Positions 9,798 through 18,257 of a stretch of DNA of 64,000 bases are shown here, piece by piece. How positions within the stretch are numbered: the first letter of the stretch is position 1; the number at the start of each line of letters is the position of its first letter. A model generated the notes under the pieces. The model was not told where the DNA came from. It saw nothing but the letters and a program-made list of their open reading frames with translations, and did not search any database. This DNA comes from Roseateles oligotrophus (GTDB lineage Bacteria > Pseudomonadota > Gammaproteobacteria > Burkholderiales > Burkholderiaceae_C): contig NZ_JAJIRN010000006.1 in the NCBI RefSeq assembly GCF_025717515.1, positions 310,001-374,000 on the forward strand, in the 5' to 3' direction. Position numbers and translations under genes: made by a program.

Positions 9798-10289
9798 ATG
9801 TCAAAGATCGGCACTTCTTCCTCGCGCCACTTCCTGGCCGCAATCATTGCCGCCGCGGCAGCCTTCATGGCCATCGTGCCGTCGACCTCGTTCGCGGTGA
9901 AAGCCACCGGCGGCGAATACAACACGCTGTACGCCGGCTTGGGCGCCAAAGGCTATGACGTGGTGTCCTATTTCACCGATAAAAAGCCGGTGCAAGGTTC
10001 GGACAAATTCACCCATTCCTACGGCGGCGTGACTTGGCAATTTGCCTCGGCCGAGCACCGTGACACATTCAAAGCCGACCCGACCAAATACGCACCACAG
10101 TACGGCGGCTTCTGCGCTTGGGGCGTGGCTCAGGGCAAGCTGTTTGATGTGGATCCGGTGAATGGCTGGACCGTCAGCAACGGCAAGCTCTATTTGAATT
10201 TCAATGCCGACCTGAACAAGACTTTCGCCCGCGACACCGCCGGCTTCGTCGGCAAGGCAGAGAACAACTGGGCCGGCCTGAACAAGTAA
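9798..10289 (+). CDS. Secreted YHS domain-containing protein (Cys form of a seleno-family)
   Basis: The 163-residue protein has a signal peptide (AAIIAAAAAFMAIVPSTSFA) and a YHS domain whose core reads KGYDVVSYF, then TWQFASAEHRDTFKADPTKYAPQYGG, then FCAWGVAQGK. YHS domains bind metals, often copper. In related proteins annotated as YHS domain-containing (seleno)proteins, the cysteine in GGFCAWG can be selenocysteine; here it is an ordinary TGC. ATG 9798 follows TGGAG with good spacing. It precedes a DoxX gene and the arsenosugar-type operon and may be linked to them. Confidence 0.88.
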   Translation: MSKIGTSSSRHFLAAIIAAAAAFMAIVPSTSFAVKATGGEYNTLYAGLGAKGYDVVSYFTDKKPVQGSDKFTHSYGGVTWQFASAEHRDTFKADPTKYAPQYGGFCAWGVAQGKLFDVDPVNGWTVSNGKLYLNFNADLNKTFARDTAGFVGKAENNWAGLNK

Positions 10290-10353
10290 GTCTGAACAGG
10301 GCCCGACCGTGAGCCTTGGCACGCGGGTCCTTCCAAAGTTTTTTTGACCGGAG

Positions 10354-10755
10354 ATGGGCTTGAAACCAATCCACCAAAGTCGCTATGTTCTGCTGGGGCG
10401 ATGGCTGTTGGCCTCGATTTTCATCCTGGCAGGGCTGGCCAAGCTGGCGAGCACCGAAGTTGTCACTGCCGGCCATCTCGCCAGTGAAGGTTTGCCGCTG
10501 GATCGCATGCCCACGCTGCTGATTGGCGGATTCGAGCTGATTGTGGGTTTTTGCCTGGGGCTTGGCGTGCGGCTTCGCTGGACCGCACCGGCGCTAGCTA
10601 TTTCCACGATCATCACCAGCTTGTTGTTTCATCAATTCTGGGCCGTTGCGCCGGAATTCCAGTTCGCTCAGCAACTGCTATTCATGAAAAACATCGGCCT
10701 TGCAGGCGGCCTGCTTTTGGCTGCAGGCGCTAGCGCCAACATCACAAGAACCTAG
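10354..10755 (+). CDS. DoxX family membrane protein
   Basis: The 133-residue protein has four predicted transmembrane helices and the DoxX-type opening LLGRWLLASIFILAGLAKLAS. DoxX proteins are small integral membrane proteins found with redox and detoxification genes; their chemistry is not settled. It lies 64 bp after the YHS gene and about 155 bp before arsS on the same strand. A short hairpin with a six-base stem (10820-10835) sits in the gap before arsS. Confidence 0.85.
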   Translation: MGLKPIHQSRYVLLGRWLLASIFILAGLAKLASTEVVTAGHLASEGLPLDRMPTLLIGGFELIVGFCLGLGVRLRWTAPALAISTIITSLLFHQFWAVAPEFQFAQQLLFMKNIGLAGGLLLAAGASANITRT

Positions 10756-10910
10756 TAGTCAGGATGGGCAGGATTTGCGTCGCTATGTCGCGCAAAGTGT
10801 AAGTAAAAAATTCCTCCGACGACTCAAAGGAGTCGGGGCTCTGCCCTACTGCCATTGCCCGCCACCTACATCAAGCCAGTTTCACGAATAACGCCGGAAC
10901 CCACAGCACC

Positions 10911-11924
10911 ATGCATCCCACCATTCAGCTGCTTGCCAAGACCGACTTCCCGCGCATCACTCGCGCCAGCCTCGATACCTTGCAGGTCAATCTGGGCTAC
11001 AAATGCAATCAGTCCTGCTTGCACTGCCATGTCAATGCCGGCCCCAATCGAATCGAGATGATGGATTCGGGCACGGTTGACCTTGTCATCGAAGTGCTGC
11101 GCGCGCGCGCCATCAAGACCTTGGACTTGACAGGCGGTGCACCCGAGTTGAACGAACACTTTCGCCGTTTGGTGTCTGCAGCCAGGGGGCTAGGCGTCAA
11201 AGTCATTGACCGCTGCAACCTGACCATCTTGGCCGAACCTGGCCAGGAAACCTTGGCGGAGTTTCTGGCCGCCTCGGGCGTTGAGGTGGTGGCATCGATG
11301 CCCTGCTATTCACCCGAGCGGGTGGACCGGCAGCGTGGCGATGGCGTGTTCGACCTCAGCATTGCGGGCCTGCAAAGACTCAATGCTTTGGGCTACGGTC
11401 AAGAGGGCTCAGGCCTGGTGCTGAATCTGGTTTACAACCCACAGGGCGCCACCCTGCCGCCGCCGCAAATGGCGCTGGAGGCCGATTACAAGCGTGAACT
11501 GATGGCTCATTTCGGCATCCGGTTCAACCAGCTTTTTGCGTTGACGAATATGCCGATTCAGCGCTTCGGCAGCACGCTGATTTCCAAGGGTACGTTTCAA
11601 AGCTATATGCAGTTGCTCAAGTCCGCCTACCGGCCGGAGAACCTTGGCACCGTGATGTGCATGAGTATGTACAGCGTTGACTACCAAGGCGATTTGTACG
11701 ACTGTGACTTCAACCAAATGCTGGGCTTGCGCGCTCGCCTGGGCACGGCTGAAGACACAAAGGGCAGGCCTCATTTACGTGACCTTCTGACGCAAGGCAC
11801 TGCCGGCGAAAGCATCCGAGTTGCCGACCATTGCTATGGCTGCACCGCTGGCCAAGGCAGCAGTTGCGGCGGCTCGCTCGACAGCAAGTCGCCCTCACTC
11901 CGACTCAATCAAGAGGCCGCCTAA
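10911..11924 (+). CDS. arsS: Arsenosugar biosynthesis radical SAM protein ArsS
   Basis: The 337-residue protein has the radical SAM cluster motif CNQSCLHCH (CX3CX2C, about residues 31-38) in the ArsS context NLGYKCNQSC, the SAM-binding TGGAPE loop, and the C-terminal ArsS-type domain ending CYGCTAGQGSSCGGSL. The family is annotated as arsenosugar biosynthesis radical SAM (seleno)protein; the position that can be selenocysteine appears as Cys. ArsS acts on dimethylated arsenic with SAM to form 5'-deoxyadenosyl arsenicals. Its stop overlaps the next start (TAATG), beginning a run of coupled genes. No arsM is present in the window. Confidence 0.92.
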   Translation: MHPTIQLLAKTDFPRITRASLDTLQVNLGYKCNQSCLHCHVNAGPNRIEMMDSGTVDLVIEVLRARAIKTLDLTGGAPELNEHFRRLVSAARGLGVKVIDRCNLTILAEPGQETLAEFLAASGVEVVASMPCYSPERVDRQRGDGVFDLSIAGLQRLNALGYGQEGSGLVLNLVYNPQGATLPPPQMALEADYKRELMAHFGIRFNQLFALTNMPIQRFGSTLISKGTFQSYMQLLKSAYRPENLGTVMCMSMYSVDYQGDLYDCDFNQMLGLRARLGTAEDTKGRPHLRDLLTQGTAGESIRVADHCYGCTAGQGSSCGGSLDSKSPSLRLNQEAA

Positions 11925-14086
11925 TGGCATCGACCTCCAAGAAAACACTGTGGCTGGCGATCGTCGCCTTAGGTGTAGCTGCGATCTTTTTGTACCAACA
12001 TTTCGGACTGGGTCAACTGCTGACCCTGGATTCGCTCAAAGCCAGCCGTGACGGACTGGTGTCGCTTTACCAAGAACGTCCGCTGTTCGCAGTAGTGAGC
12101 TTCTTCGCGATCTACGTCGCATGCACAGCGCTGTCGGTTCCAGGAGCGGCGATTTTGACCTTGGGCGCGGGCGCGATGTTTGGCTTGGGCGTGGGCACCC
12201 TGCTGGTTTCCTTCGCCTCCAGTCTGGGTGCGCTGCTGGCCTTTTTGGCCGCCCGGTACTTGCTGCGCGATATGGTGCAGACGCGCTTCGGCAAGCAGTT
12301 GGCGCCCATCAATGAAGGCATGCAGCGCGACGGCCTTGTCTATTTGCTGACGCTGCGGCTGGTGCCGCTGTTCCCCTTCTTCATGGTCAATCTATTGGCC
12401 GGTTTGACACCGATTGGTGCCGGCCGCTTTTACTGGGTCAGCCAAGTCGGTATGTTTGCCGGCACGGTGGTATTCGTCAACGCGGGCACACAACTGGCGG
12501 CGATACAGCGGCCGTCGGATGTCTTGAGCCCCGCCTTGCTCTTGAGTTTCGTGCTCCTGGGTGTGTTCCCCTTGATCGGCAAATGGATCGTCGCCATGCT
12601 GCAAAAACGCAAAATCTACGCCAAGTGGACAAAGCCCAGCTCCTTCGATCGCAACCTGCTTGTCATTGGCGCCGGCGCCGGCGGCTTGGTTACCTCCTAC
12701 ATCGCTGCCGTCGTCAAGGCCAAGGTGACGCTGGTGGAAGGTCACAAAATGGGCGGCGACTGCCTGAACTATGGCTGCGTCCCCAGCAAGGCGCTGATCC
12801 GCTCGGCCAAGTTGGCCAAACAAGTGCAAAAAGCCGCCTCTTTGGGCGTGCAAGTTGCTGACGGACGGGTTGATTTTGCCGGCGTGATGGCAAGGGTACA
12901 CCGCGTCATTGCCGACGTTGAACCGCATGACTCGGCCGAGCGCTACAGCAAGATGGGAGTTGATGTGGTGCAAGGGCAAGCCCGCATCACCTCGCCCTGG
13001 ACGGTGGAGATCACCACCGAGGCGGGTGTGCAAACCCTGAGCACCCGCAACATCGTCATTGCCTCTGGTGCGCGGCCCTTTGTGCCGCCTATCCCGGGTT
13101 TGGACAAGGTTGGCTACCTGACGTCGGACACCGTCTGGGGCATGACCGAACTGCCACGTCGCATGGTGGTCTTGGGTGGCGGGCCGATTGGTTGTGAGTT
13201 GGCACAGAGCTTTGCCCGCCTCGGTGCGCAAGTGACCCAAGTAGAAATGGCGCCGCGCCTGATGGTGCGTGAGGACCAAGACGCTGCTTCGCTGGTCACG
13301 GCCTCCTTGCAGGCTGACGGCGTGCAAGTGTTGACCGGTCACCAAGCGGTGCGCTGTGAATTGGACGGCGACATCAAGCGCCTGATCGTCAAACATGGGG
13401 AGCAAGAGATCGCCATCGAGTTTGATGTGCTGCTTTGCGCGGTTGGCCGCAGTGCGCGCGTTGAAGGCTTTGGCATCGAGGAACTCGGCATCGCCCTGAC
13501 GCCGCGCAAGACCATCGCCGTAGATGCCTTTATGCGCACCAACTACCCCAATATCTATGCGGTTGGCGATGTGGCCGGGCCTTTCCAGTTCACTCACACC
13601 GCCGCTCACCAGGCCTGGTATGCGGCCGTCAACGCCTTGTTTGGTCGCTTCAAGCGCTTCAAGGTGGACTACTCGGTGATCCCCTGGGCCACCTTCACCG
13701 ACCCCGAGGTCGCTCGCGTCGGGCTCTCGGAAGATGAAGCAAAGACTCAAGGCATTGCCTATGAAGTGGTCAAGTTCGAATTCGAGGAACTCGACCGCGC
13801 CATCGCCGATGGCACCGCCCATGGCTTCATCAAGGTGCTGACCGTGCCGGGCAAAGACAAAATCCTTGGCGTCACGATTGTGGGTGAACATGCGGGTGAC
13901 CTGCTGGCGGAATATGTGCTGGCGATGAAACATGGTCTGGGCTTGAACAAGATCCTCGGCACCATCCACACCTATCCGACCCTGGCCGAAGCCAATAAGT
14001 ACGTGGCCGGTGAGTGGAAACGTGCTCATGCCCCACAAAAGATCATGCCCTGGCTGGAACGCCTGCACGCCTGGGAGCGTGGATGA
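11924..14086 (+). CDS. TVP38/TMEM64 membrane domain fused to mercuric-reductase-like flavoprotein
   Basis: This 720-residue fusion joins a TVP38/DedA-like membrane module (residues 1-230; GAAILTLGAGAMFGLGVGT, then the LVPLFPFF motif near 147) to a full pyridine nucleotide-disulfide oxidoreductase (about 243-715). The latter has FAD motif GAGAGGLV, redox pair Cys280/Cys285 in GGDCLNYGCVPSK, NAD(P) motif GGGPIGCELAQ, and the C-terminal HTYPTLAEA segment. The C-terminal cysteine pair of true MerA is absent, so mercury reduction is unlikely. Such enzymes occur in arsenosugar-type clusters; the substrate is unknown. ATG 11924 overlaps the arsS stop. Confidence 0.9.
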   Translation: MASTSKKTLWLAIVALGVAAIFLYQHFGLGQLLTLDSLKASRDGLVSLYQERPLFAVVSFFAIYVACTALSVPGAAILTLGAGAMFGLGVGTLLVSFASSLGALLAFLAARYLLRDMVQTRFGKQLAPINEGMQRDGLVYLLTLRLVPLFPFFMVNLLAGLTPIGAGRFYWVSQVGMFAGTVVFVNAGTQLAAIQRPSDVLSPALLLSFVLLGVFPLIGKWIVAMLQKRKIYAKWTKPSSFDRNLLVIGAGAGGLVTSYIAAVVKAKVTLVEGHKMGGDCLNYGCVPSKALIRSAKLAKQVQKAASLGVQVADGRVDFAGVMARVHRVIADVEPHDSAERYSKMGVDVVQGQARITSPWTVEITTEAGVQTLSTRNIVIASGARPFVPPIPGLDKVGYLTSDTVWGMTELPRRMVVLGGGPIGCELAQSFARLGAQVTQVEMAPRLMVREDQDAASLVTASLQADGVQVLTGHQAVRCELDGDIKRLIVKHGEQEIAIEFDVLLCAVGRSARVEGFGIEELGIALTPRKTIAVDAFMRTNYPNIYAVGDVAGPFQFTHTAAHQAWYAAVNALFGRFKRFKVDYSVIPWATFTDPEVARVGLSEDEAKTQGIAYEVVKFEFEELDRAIADGTAHGFIKVLTVPGKDKILGVTIVGEHAGDLLAEYVLAMKHGLGLNKILGTIHTYPTLAEANKYVAGEWKRAHAPQKIMPWLERLHAWERG

Positions 14087-14907
14087 AGACCGTGATCCAA
14101 CGGCGACTGATCTTGGCCTCCTGCCTGCTGTGGGTCTTGCCGGCCCGGGCGCAGAGCTTTGACCACCAGCACGCGGCTTGGGCCGCGCTGCTGAAGAAGC
14201 ATGTGGTGGTGCTGGACGGAGGGCGCGCTTCGCAGCTTCGCTATGCCGGTTTTGCCTCCGACCGCGCTGCGCTGACATCCTATTTGGCTGCACTCTCGGC
14301 CGTCAGCAAGGCCAGCTTCGATGCCTTCAGCAAACCGCAGCAGATGGCTTTCCTGTTGAATGCCTACAACGCCTTCACGGTCGAACTGATCCTGACGCGC
14401 TACCCCAAGCTGGCTTCGATCAAAGAGCTGGGCAGTTTGATCCAGAGCCCCTGGAAGCAAAAATTCATCCCCCTGCTGGGCAAGCAACTGTCGCTCGACG
14501 GGATCGAACAAGACATGCTGCGCGAGCGCGGCCGTTTTGACGACCCACGCCTGCATTTCGCCGTCAACTGCGCCTCCATCGGCTGCCCGCCGCTGCGCGA
14601 GGAGGCTTTTGTAGCCGAACGCCTCGACGCTCAATTGGATGAGCAAGCGAGGCGGTTTTTGTCCGACCGCAGCCGCAATCGCTGGAACGGCGAGCAACAA
14701 CGCTTCGAGGTGTCGAAGATTTTCGACTGGTATGCGGACGACTTCAAACTTGGCCACCGCGGTATCGGCTCGGTGGGTACTTATCTGGCCCGCCATGCTG
14801 ATCAGTTAGCCGACGTTCCGGCCGAGCGCGAGCGTTTGCGCGGCCAAACCGTAGCGAAGATCAGCTATCTCGACTACGACTGGAAGTTGAACGACGCCCG
14901 CCCATGA
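14083..14907 (+). CDS. DUF547 domain-containing secreted protein
   Basis: The 274-residue protein starts with a signal peptide (MKTVIQRRLILASCLLWVLPARAQS) and carries the DUF547 signature: KPQQMAFLLNAYNAFTVELI, then FAVNCASIGCPPLR, then KIFDWYADDF. DUF547 proteins are periplasmic or secreted and resemble cysteine-dependent enzymes of unknown activity; the conserved Cys in NCASIGCP could be functional. ATG 14083 overlaps the previous stop (ATGA) and its own stop overlaps the next start, so it is translationally coupled within the operon. Confidence 0.88.
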   Translation: MKTVIQRRLILASCLLWVLPARAQSFDHQHAAWAALLKKHVVVLDGGRASQLRYAGFASDRAALTSYLAALSAVSKASFDAFSKPQQMAFLLNAYNAFTVELILTRYPKLASIKELGSLIQSPWKQKFIPLLGKQLSLDGIEQDMLRERGRFDDPRLHFAVNCASIGCPPLREEAFVAERLDAQLDEQARRFLSDRSRNRWNGEQQRFEVSKIFDWYADDFKLGHRGIGSVGTYLARHADQLADVPAERERLRGQTVAKISYLDYDWKLNDARP

Positions 14908-15581
14908 GTCCAACAATTTCCGTCATTCTTCCCATGCTCAATGAGGCGGCCGGCATCCAAGCCTGCCTGAACGCCTTGGCCGGCCTGCGCGAGCGCGGGG
15001 CAGAAGTGATTGTGGTGGACGGCGGCAGCAAGGACGACAGTGTGGCGCTCAGCCAAGGCCTGGCCGACCAATTCATCCAGGCCCCACGGGGCCGCGCCAA
15101 GCAGATGATGGCGGGGGCGACGGCGGCTCGCGCAAACGTACTGCTCTTTTTGCACGCCGACACCCGCCTGCCAGAAGGGGCCGATCGGGCGATCGCAAAC
15201 GCGCTCGATGCGGGCGCGCAATGGGGCCGCTTCGATGTGAAGATCACGGGCCGCTCAAGCATGTTGCCGGTCATTGCCGCCATGATGAATCGTCGCTCAC
15301 GCTGGAGCGGCATTGCGACCGGCGACCAGGCCATGTTTGTGCAGCGCGAATTGTTTGAACGCGTAGGCGGCTTTCCGGATCAGCCCCTGATGGAAGACAT
15401 CGAACTCTCAAAGCGCCTGCGCGCCGTGGCGCCCCCTGCCTGCTTGCCGGAGACCGTACTCACGTCCGGGCGGCGCTGGGAGCAGCATGGCGTTTGGCGC
15501 ACCATATTTCTGATGTGGCGTCTGCGCTGGCTTTACTGGCGCGGCGTCGCCCCCGCAACCCTGGCGGCGCAATACAAATGA
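14904..15581 (+). CDS. Arsenosugar-associated family 2 glycosyltransferase (TIGR04283 type)
   Basis: The 225-residue GT-A fold protein opens with ISVILPMLNEAAGI, followed by EVIVVDGGSKDDS and LLFLHADTRLP, the nucleotide-sugar and metal-binding motifs of family 2 glycosyltransferases. GRAKQMMAGA and GDQAMFVQRELFERVGGF match the TIGR04283 group found beside arsS. It probably attaches or processes the sugar of an arsenosugar or related product. The gene overlaps both neighbours by ATGA. Confidence 0.88.
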   Translation: MSPTISVILPMLNEAAGIQACLNALAGLRERGAEVIVVDGGSKDDSVALSQGLADQFIQAPRGRAKQMMAGATAARANVLLFLHADTRLPEGADRAIANALDAGAQWGRFDVKITGRSSMLPVIAAMMNRRSRWSGIATGDQAMFVQRELFERVGGFPDQPLMEDIELSKRLRAVAPPACLPETVLTSGRRWEQHGVWRTIFLMWRLRWLYWRGVAPATLAAQYK

Positions 15582-16213
15582 ACTCAAACAAAGCTAGCTT
15601 TAACTGCGGGGTGATTGTGATGGCCAAGGCCCCGGTGGCCGGCTATGCCAAGACCCGCTTGATACCGGCATTGGGCGCGGCCGGCGCGGCGGCGCTGGCC
15701 GAACGCCTGCTGTGCCGGGCGGTCGAACAAGCACTGGCCGCCGGGCTGGGTGGCGCAATTGAAATTTGCTGCGCGCCCGATACCGATCACCCCAGCTTTG
15801 CTCGTATGGCCGAGAAGCAGCCGATTGAGCTGCACCCGCAAGGGCTTGGCGATCTGGGTGCCCGCATGAACCGTGCCTTCCAGAGGCGCTTGGCCGGCGC
15901 AGCGGGCCCGGTGCTGTTGATCGGCACCGATGCGCCGTCACTTGACGCGGCCATACTGGCCACCGCCGCCCTTGCGCTGCGACAGGCGGACGCTGTATTC
16001 GTCCCCGCGCTGGACGGCGGCTATGCCTTGGTGGGTCTGCGCCGTCCGGCGGCTTGCCTGTTCGAGGCGGTGAGTTGGAGCACGGTGCAGGTCATGGCGC
16101 AGACTCGCGAGCGCCTTAAGCTGGCCGGCCTGCAGCACATCGAACTCGCGCCGGTCGCCGACATCGACGAGCCTGCCGACCTCGTTCATTTGCCTGCGGG
16201 ATGGGTGCAGTGA
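15578..16213 (+). CDS. Arsenosugar-associated glycosyltransferase (TIGR04282/DUF2064 type)
   Basis: The 211-residue protein shows the DUF2064/TIGR04282 signature: VMAKAPVAGYAKTRL near the N-terminus, a nucleotidyltransferase-like LLIGTDAPSLDA and FVPALDGGYALVGLR. The fold is GT-A or nucleotidyltransferase-like, consistent with sugar activation or transfer. ATG 15578 is used because it overlaps the previous stop as ATGA; the longer frame from 15494 would lie inside the preceding gene. The pairing of this gene with the TIGR04283 gene is a known feature of arsenosugar-type clusters. Confidence 0.88.
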   Translation: MNSNKASFNCGVIVMAKAPVAGYAKTRLIPALGAAGAAALAERLLCRAVEQALAAGLGGAIEICCAPDTDHPSFARMAEKQPIELHPQGLGDLGARMNRAFQRRLAGAAGPVLLIGTDAPSLDAAILATAALALRQADAVFVPALDGGYALVGLRRPAACLFEAVSWSTVQVMAQTRERLKLAGLQHIELAPVADIDEPADLVHLPAGWVQ

Positions 16214-17361
16214 AGAAGCAACTTCTTCTTGTCGGCGCCGGCCATGCCCATGCACAAGTGTTGCTGGACTGGCTGCATGCCCCCTTGGCCGACACCGAGC
16301 TGACCCTGGTCTCACCGACGGCTTTGGCGCCCTATTCCGGCATGGTGCCCGGCTGGTTGGCGGGAACCTATTCATTCGACGAAATTTGCATCGATTTTGC
16401 GGCGCTTGCAGCGGCAGCCGGCGCTCGCTTTATCTTGGGGCATGCGGCCAATCTGGCCACGCAAGACAAGCTGCTGATCCTGCTCGACGGAACGCAGTTG
16501 CACTACGACTTGCTCTCGCTCAATATCGGTTCGACCCTGACGCCGCCAGCGCTGCCGGCGACCTGCCGCTTGCTCAGCCTGCGCCCACTCGGCGAACTCC
16601 AGCAAAGCTGGGAAAGCCTGCTGGCCGACCCTCAGCTGATGTCCGGTCACAAGCCACTGCGCATCACGGCGCTGGGCGGCGGAGCCGCCGGCGTGGAGGC
16701 CTTGTTGGCGACTGTGGCGAGGCTTCGCAAGCTAGTCGGACCCCATCGAGCGCTACAGCCGCAACTGTTGACGCGAGGGGACAGGCTCTTGCCCGGCATG
16801 GCGCCGGCCGCAGCCCGGGCTGCGGCCCAGGCTTTGCACGCCGCCGGCGTCAGCATTCAGCTCGGACGCAGCTTCGACGCGGAGCTTGCACAAGACTGCG
16901 ACTTGCTGCTCTGGGCTACCGGGGCCAAGGCGCACTCATGGCCAGCCACATCCGGTCTGGCCGTCACCGGCGAGGGCTTCATCCGGGTCGATGAGCAGCT
17001 CCGCTCGGTCTCGCATCCGCAAGTATTTGCGGTCGGAGATTGCGCTGAATGGTCGTCGCCGCTGCCCAAGGCGGGGGTATTTGCGGTCCGCATGGGGCCG
17101 GTGCTGTCGCGCAATCTGCGTGCGGCACTGGATCCAGGCAGCCCCGCCGCGACCAACTACAAGCCGCAGCGCCGCTATCTGGCACTGCTCGCCACTGCCG
17201 ATGGTGGTGCCATTGCCAGCTGGGGTTCTTGGTCACTGCGAGGCCGCTGGATAGCCCGCGCCTTGTGGCGCTGGAAAGACCATATTGACCGCAGCTTTTT
17301 GCGTCGCTTCCAACTCAGCGCTTCCCCATTCAACTCTCAACCTTCCTTCAAACGTCCCTAA
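16210..17361 (+). CDS. FAD-dependent oxidoreductase of the SelD-associated type (TIGR03169-like)
   Basis: This flavoprotein of about 383 residues starts with KKQLLLVGAGHAHAQVLLDW and contains APYSGMVPGWLAG, GGGAAGVEALLA and the closing FAD-binding VFAVGDCAEW. These mark the NDH-2-like family associated with selenide, water dikinase. GTG 16210 gives a GTGA overlap with the previous stop, in keeping with the operon; ATG 16201 is an alternative adding three residues. No selD is present here, so the oxidoreductase serves this cluster alone. It ends 17 bp before phnD. Confidence 0.85.
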   Translation: MKKQLLLVGAGHAHAQVLLDWLHAPLADTELTLVSPTALAPYSGMVPGWLAGTYSFDEICIDFAALAAAAGARFILGHAANLATQDKLLILLDGTQLHYDLLSLNIGSTLTPPALPATCRLLSLRPLGELQQSWESLLADPQLMSGHKPLRITALGGGAAGVEALLATVARLRKLVGPHRALQPQLLTRGDRLLPGMAPAAARAAAQALHAAGVSIQLGRSFDAELAQDCDLLLWATGAKAHSWPATSGLAVTGEGFIRVDEQLRSVSHPQVFAVGDCAEWSSPLPKAGVFAVRMGPVLSRNLRAALDPGSPAATNYKPQRRYLALLATADGGAIASWGSWSLRGRWIARALWRWKDHIDRSFLRRFQLSASPFNSQPSFKRP

Positions 17362-17378
17362 GCAAACAGGATCAGCCC

Positions 17379-18257
17379 ATGACACTAGTTCCTCGCCTCA
17401 AACCTTTGCTGGCCGCCGTCGGCCTCAGCCTCTTGACGCTATCGGCATCGGCGCAGCAGCTCGCCCCGTTGAAATTTGGCGTCGGCCTGTTCCAGCCCGA
17501 CAAGGAGCGCAATGACGCCACCTACCGCCCCTTGGCTCAACACCTGGCCGCCGCCTTGGGTCGCCCGGTTGAGCTGCGCACGGTAGACAGCTGGGAGGGC
17601 CTGGCCAAGTCCTTGGCCAACGGCGAGACCGACATCGGCCTGCTCGGCCCCTGGGGCTATGTGCTGGCACACCAATCCGCCAAGGCCCAGGTGGTGTCCA
17701 CCATCCTCTATGACGGCAAGCCCGAGTATTTCGCCATCATGGTGACCCATCCAGAATCCGGCATCAACAATGTGGCCGACCTGAAAGGGCGGACCTTTGC
17801 TTTTGGCGACAAGGGCTCGACCTCCGGCTACTTGATCCCGCTGCATTTCTTCATGAGTCAAGGCATTGACCCCGACAAGTATTTTTCCAAGTTGCTCTAC
17901 ACCAAGCATCAAGCGATCGAAACCCAAGTCGTGGCTGGCCAGCTGGACGCCGGCGCCGACTACAACCGCAACCGTAACGCCATGATCGAGCAGGGTCTGA
18001 TCAAGGCCGAGCGCTCCAAGATCATCTGGCAATCGGCCCCGTTGCCCAATGACGCGGTGGCCGTCAGCGAAGCCTTGTTCAAGGACAAGGCCTTTGTAGG
18101 CAAGTTGCAAACGGCGCTGGAAGCCGTCGGCCCACTCTTGAAGACGCAGGCCAATTTGCTACCTGCCCATTACACCGGCTTCGTCAACAGCGACAACGCC
18201 TTCTACAAACCCATTCGCGACGCCGGCCTCGCGACCGGCAAGCTCGCGCCAAAATGA
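17379..18257 (+). CDS. phnD: Phosphonate-type ABC transporter substrate-binding protein (PhnD-like)
   Basis: The 292-residue periplasmic protein has a signal peptide (LLAAVGLSLLTLSASAQQ) and a PhnD-like fold with DIGLLGPWGYVLA, DKGSTSGYLIPLHFF and AGADYNRN. PhnD proteins bind phosphonate, phosphite or similar tetrahedral oxyanions and deliver them to PhnE/PhnC. Its place at the end of an arsenosugar-type operon suggests an organophosphonate, an arsenical or a glycosylated product as ligand. The stop overlaps the phnE start by ATGA. Confidence 0.9.
   Translation: MTLVPRLKPLLAAVGLSLLTLSASAQQLAPLKFGVGLFQPDKERNDATYRPLAQHLAAALGRPVELRTVDSWEGLAKSLANGETDIGLLGPWGYVLAHQSAKAQVVSTILYDGKPEYFAIMVTHPESGINNVADLKGRTFAFGDKGSTSGYLIPLHFFMSQGIDPDKYFSKLLYTKHQAIETQVVAGQLDAGADYNRNRNAMIEQGLIKAERSKIIWQSAPLPNDAVAVSEALFKDKAFVGKLQTALEAVGPLLKTQANLLPAHYTGFVNSDNAFYKPIRDAGLATGKLAPK

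Noticed and set aside
9798-11924. In-frame TGA selenocysteine codons in the YHS and ArsS genes
   Set aside because: The relevant positions are ordinary cysteine codons and both frames run to normal stops.
12392-14293. 633-codon open frame on the minus strand
   Set aside because: It is antisense to the TVP38-reductase fusion and DUF547 genes, whose motifs are unmistakable; the frame has no recognisable domain.
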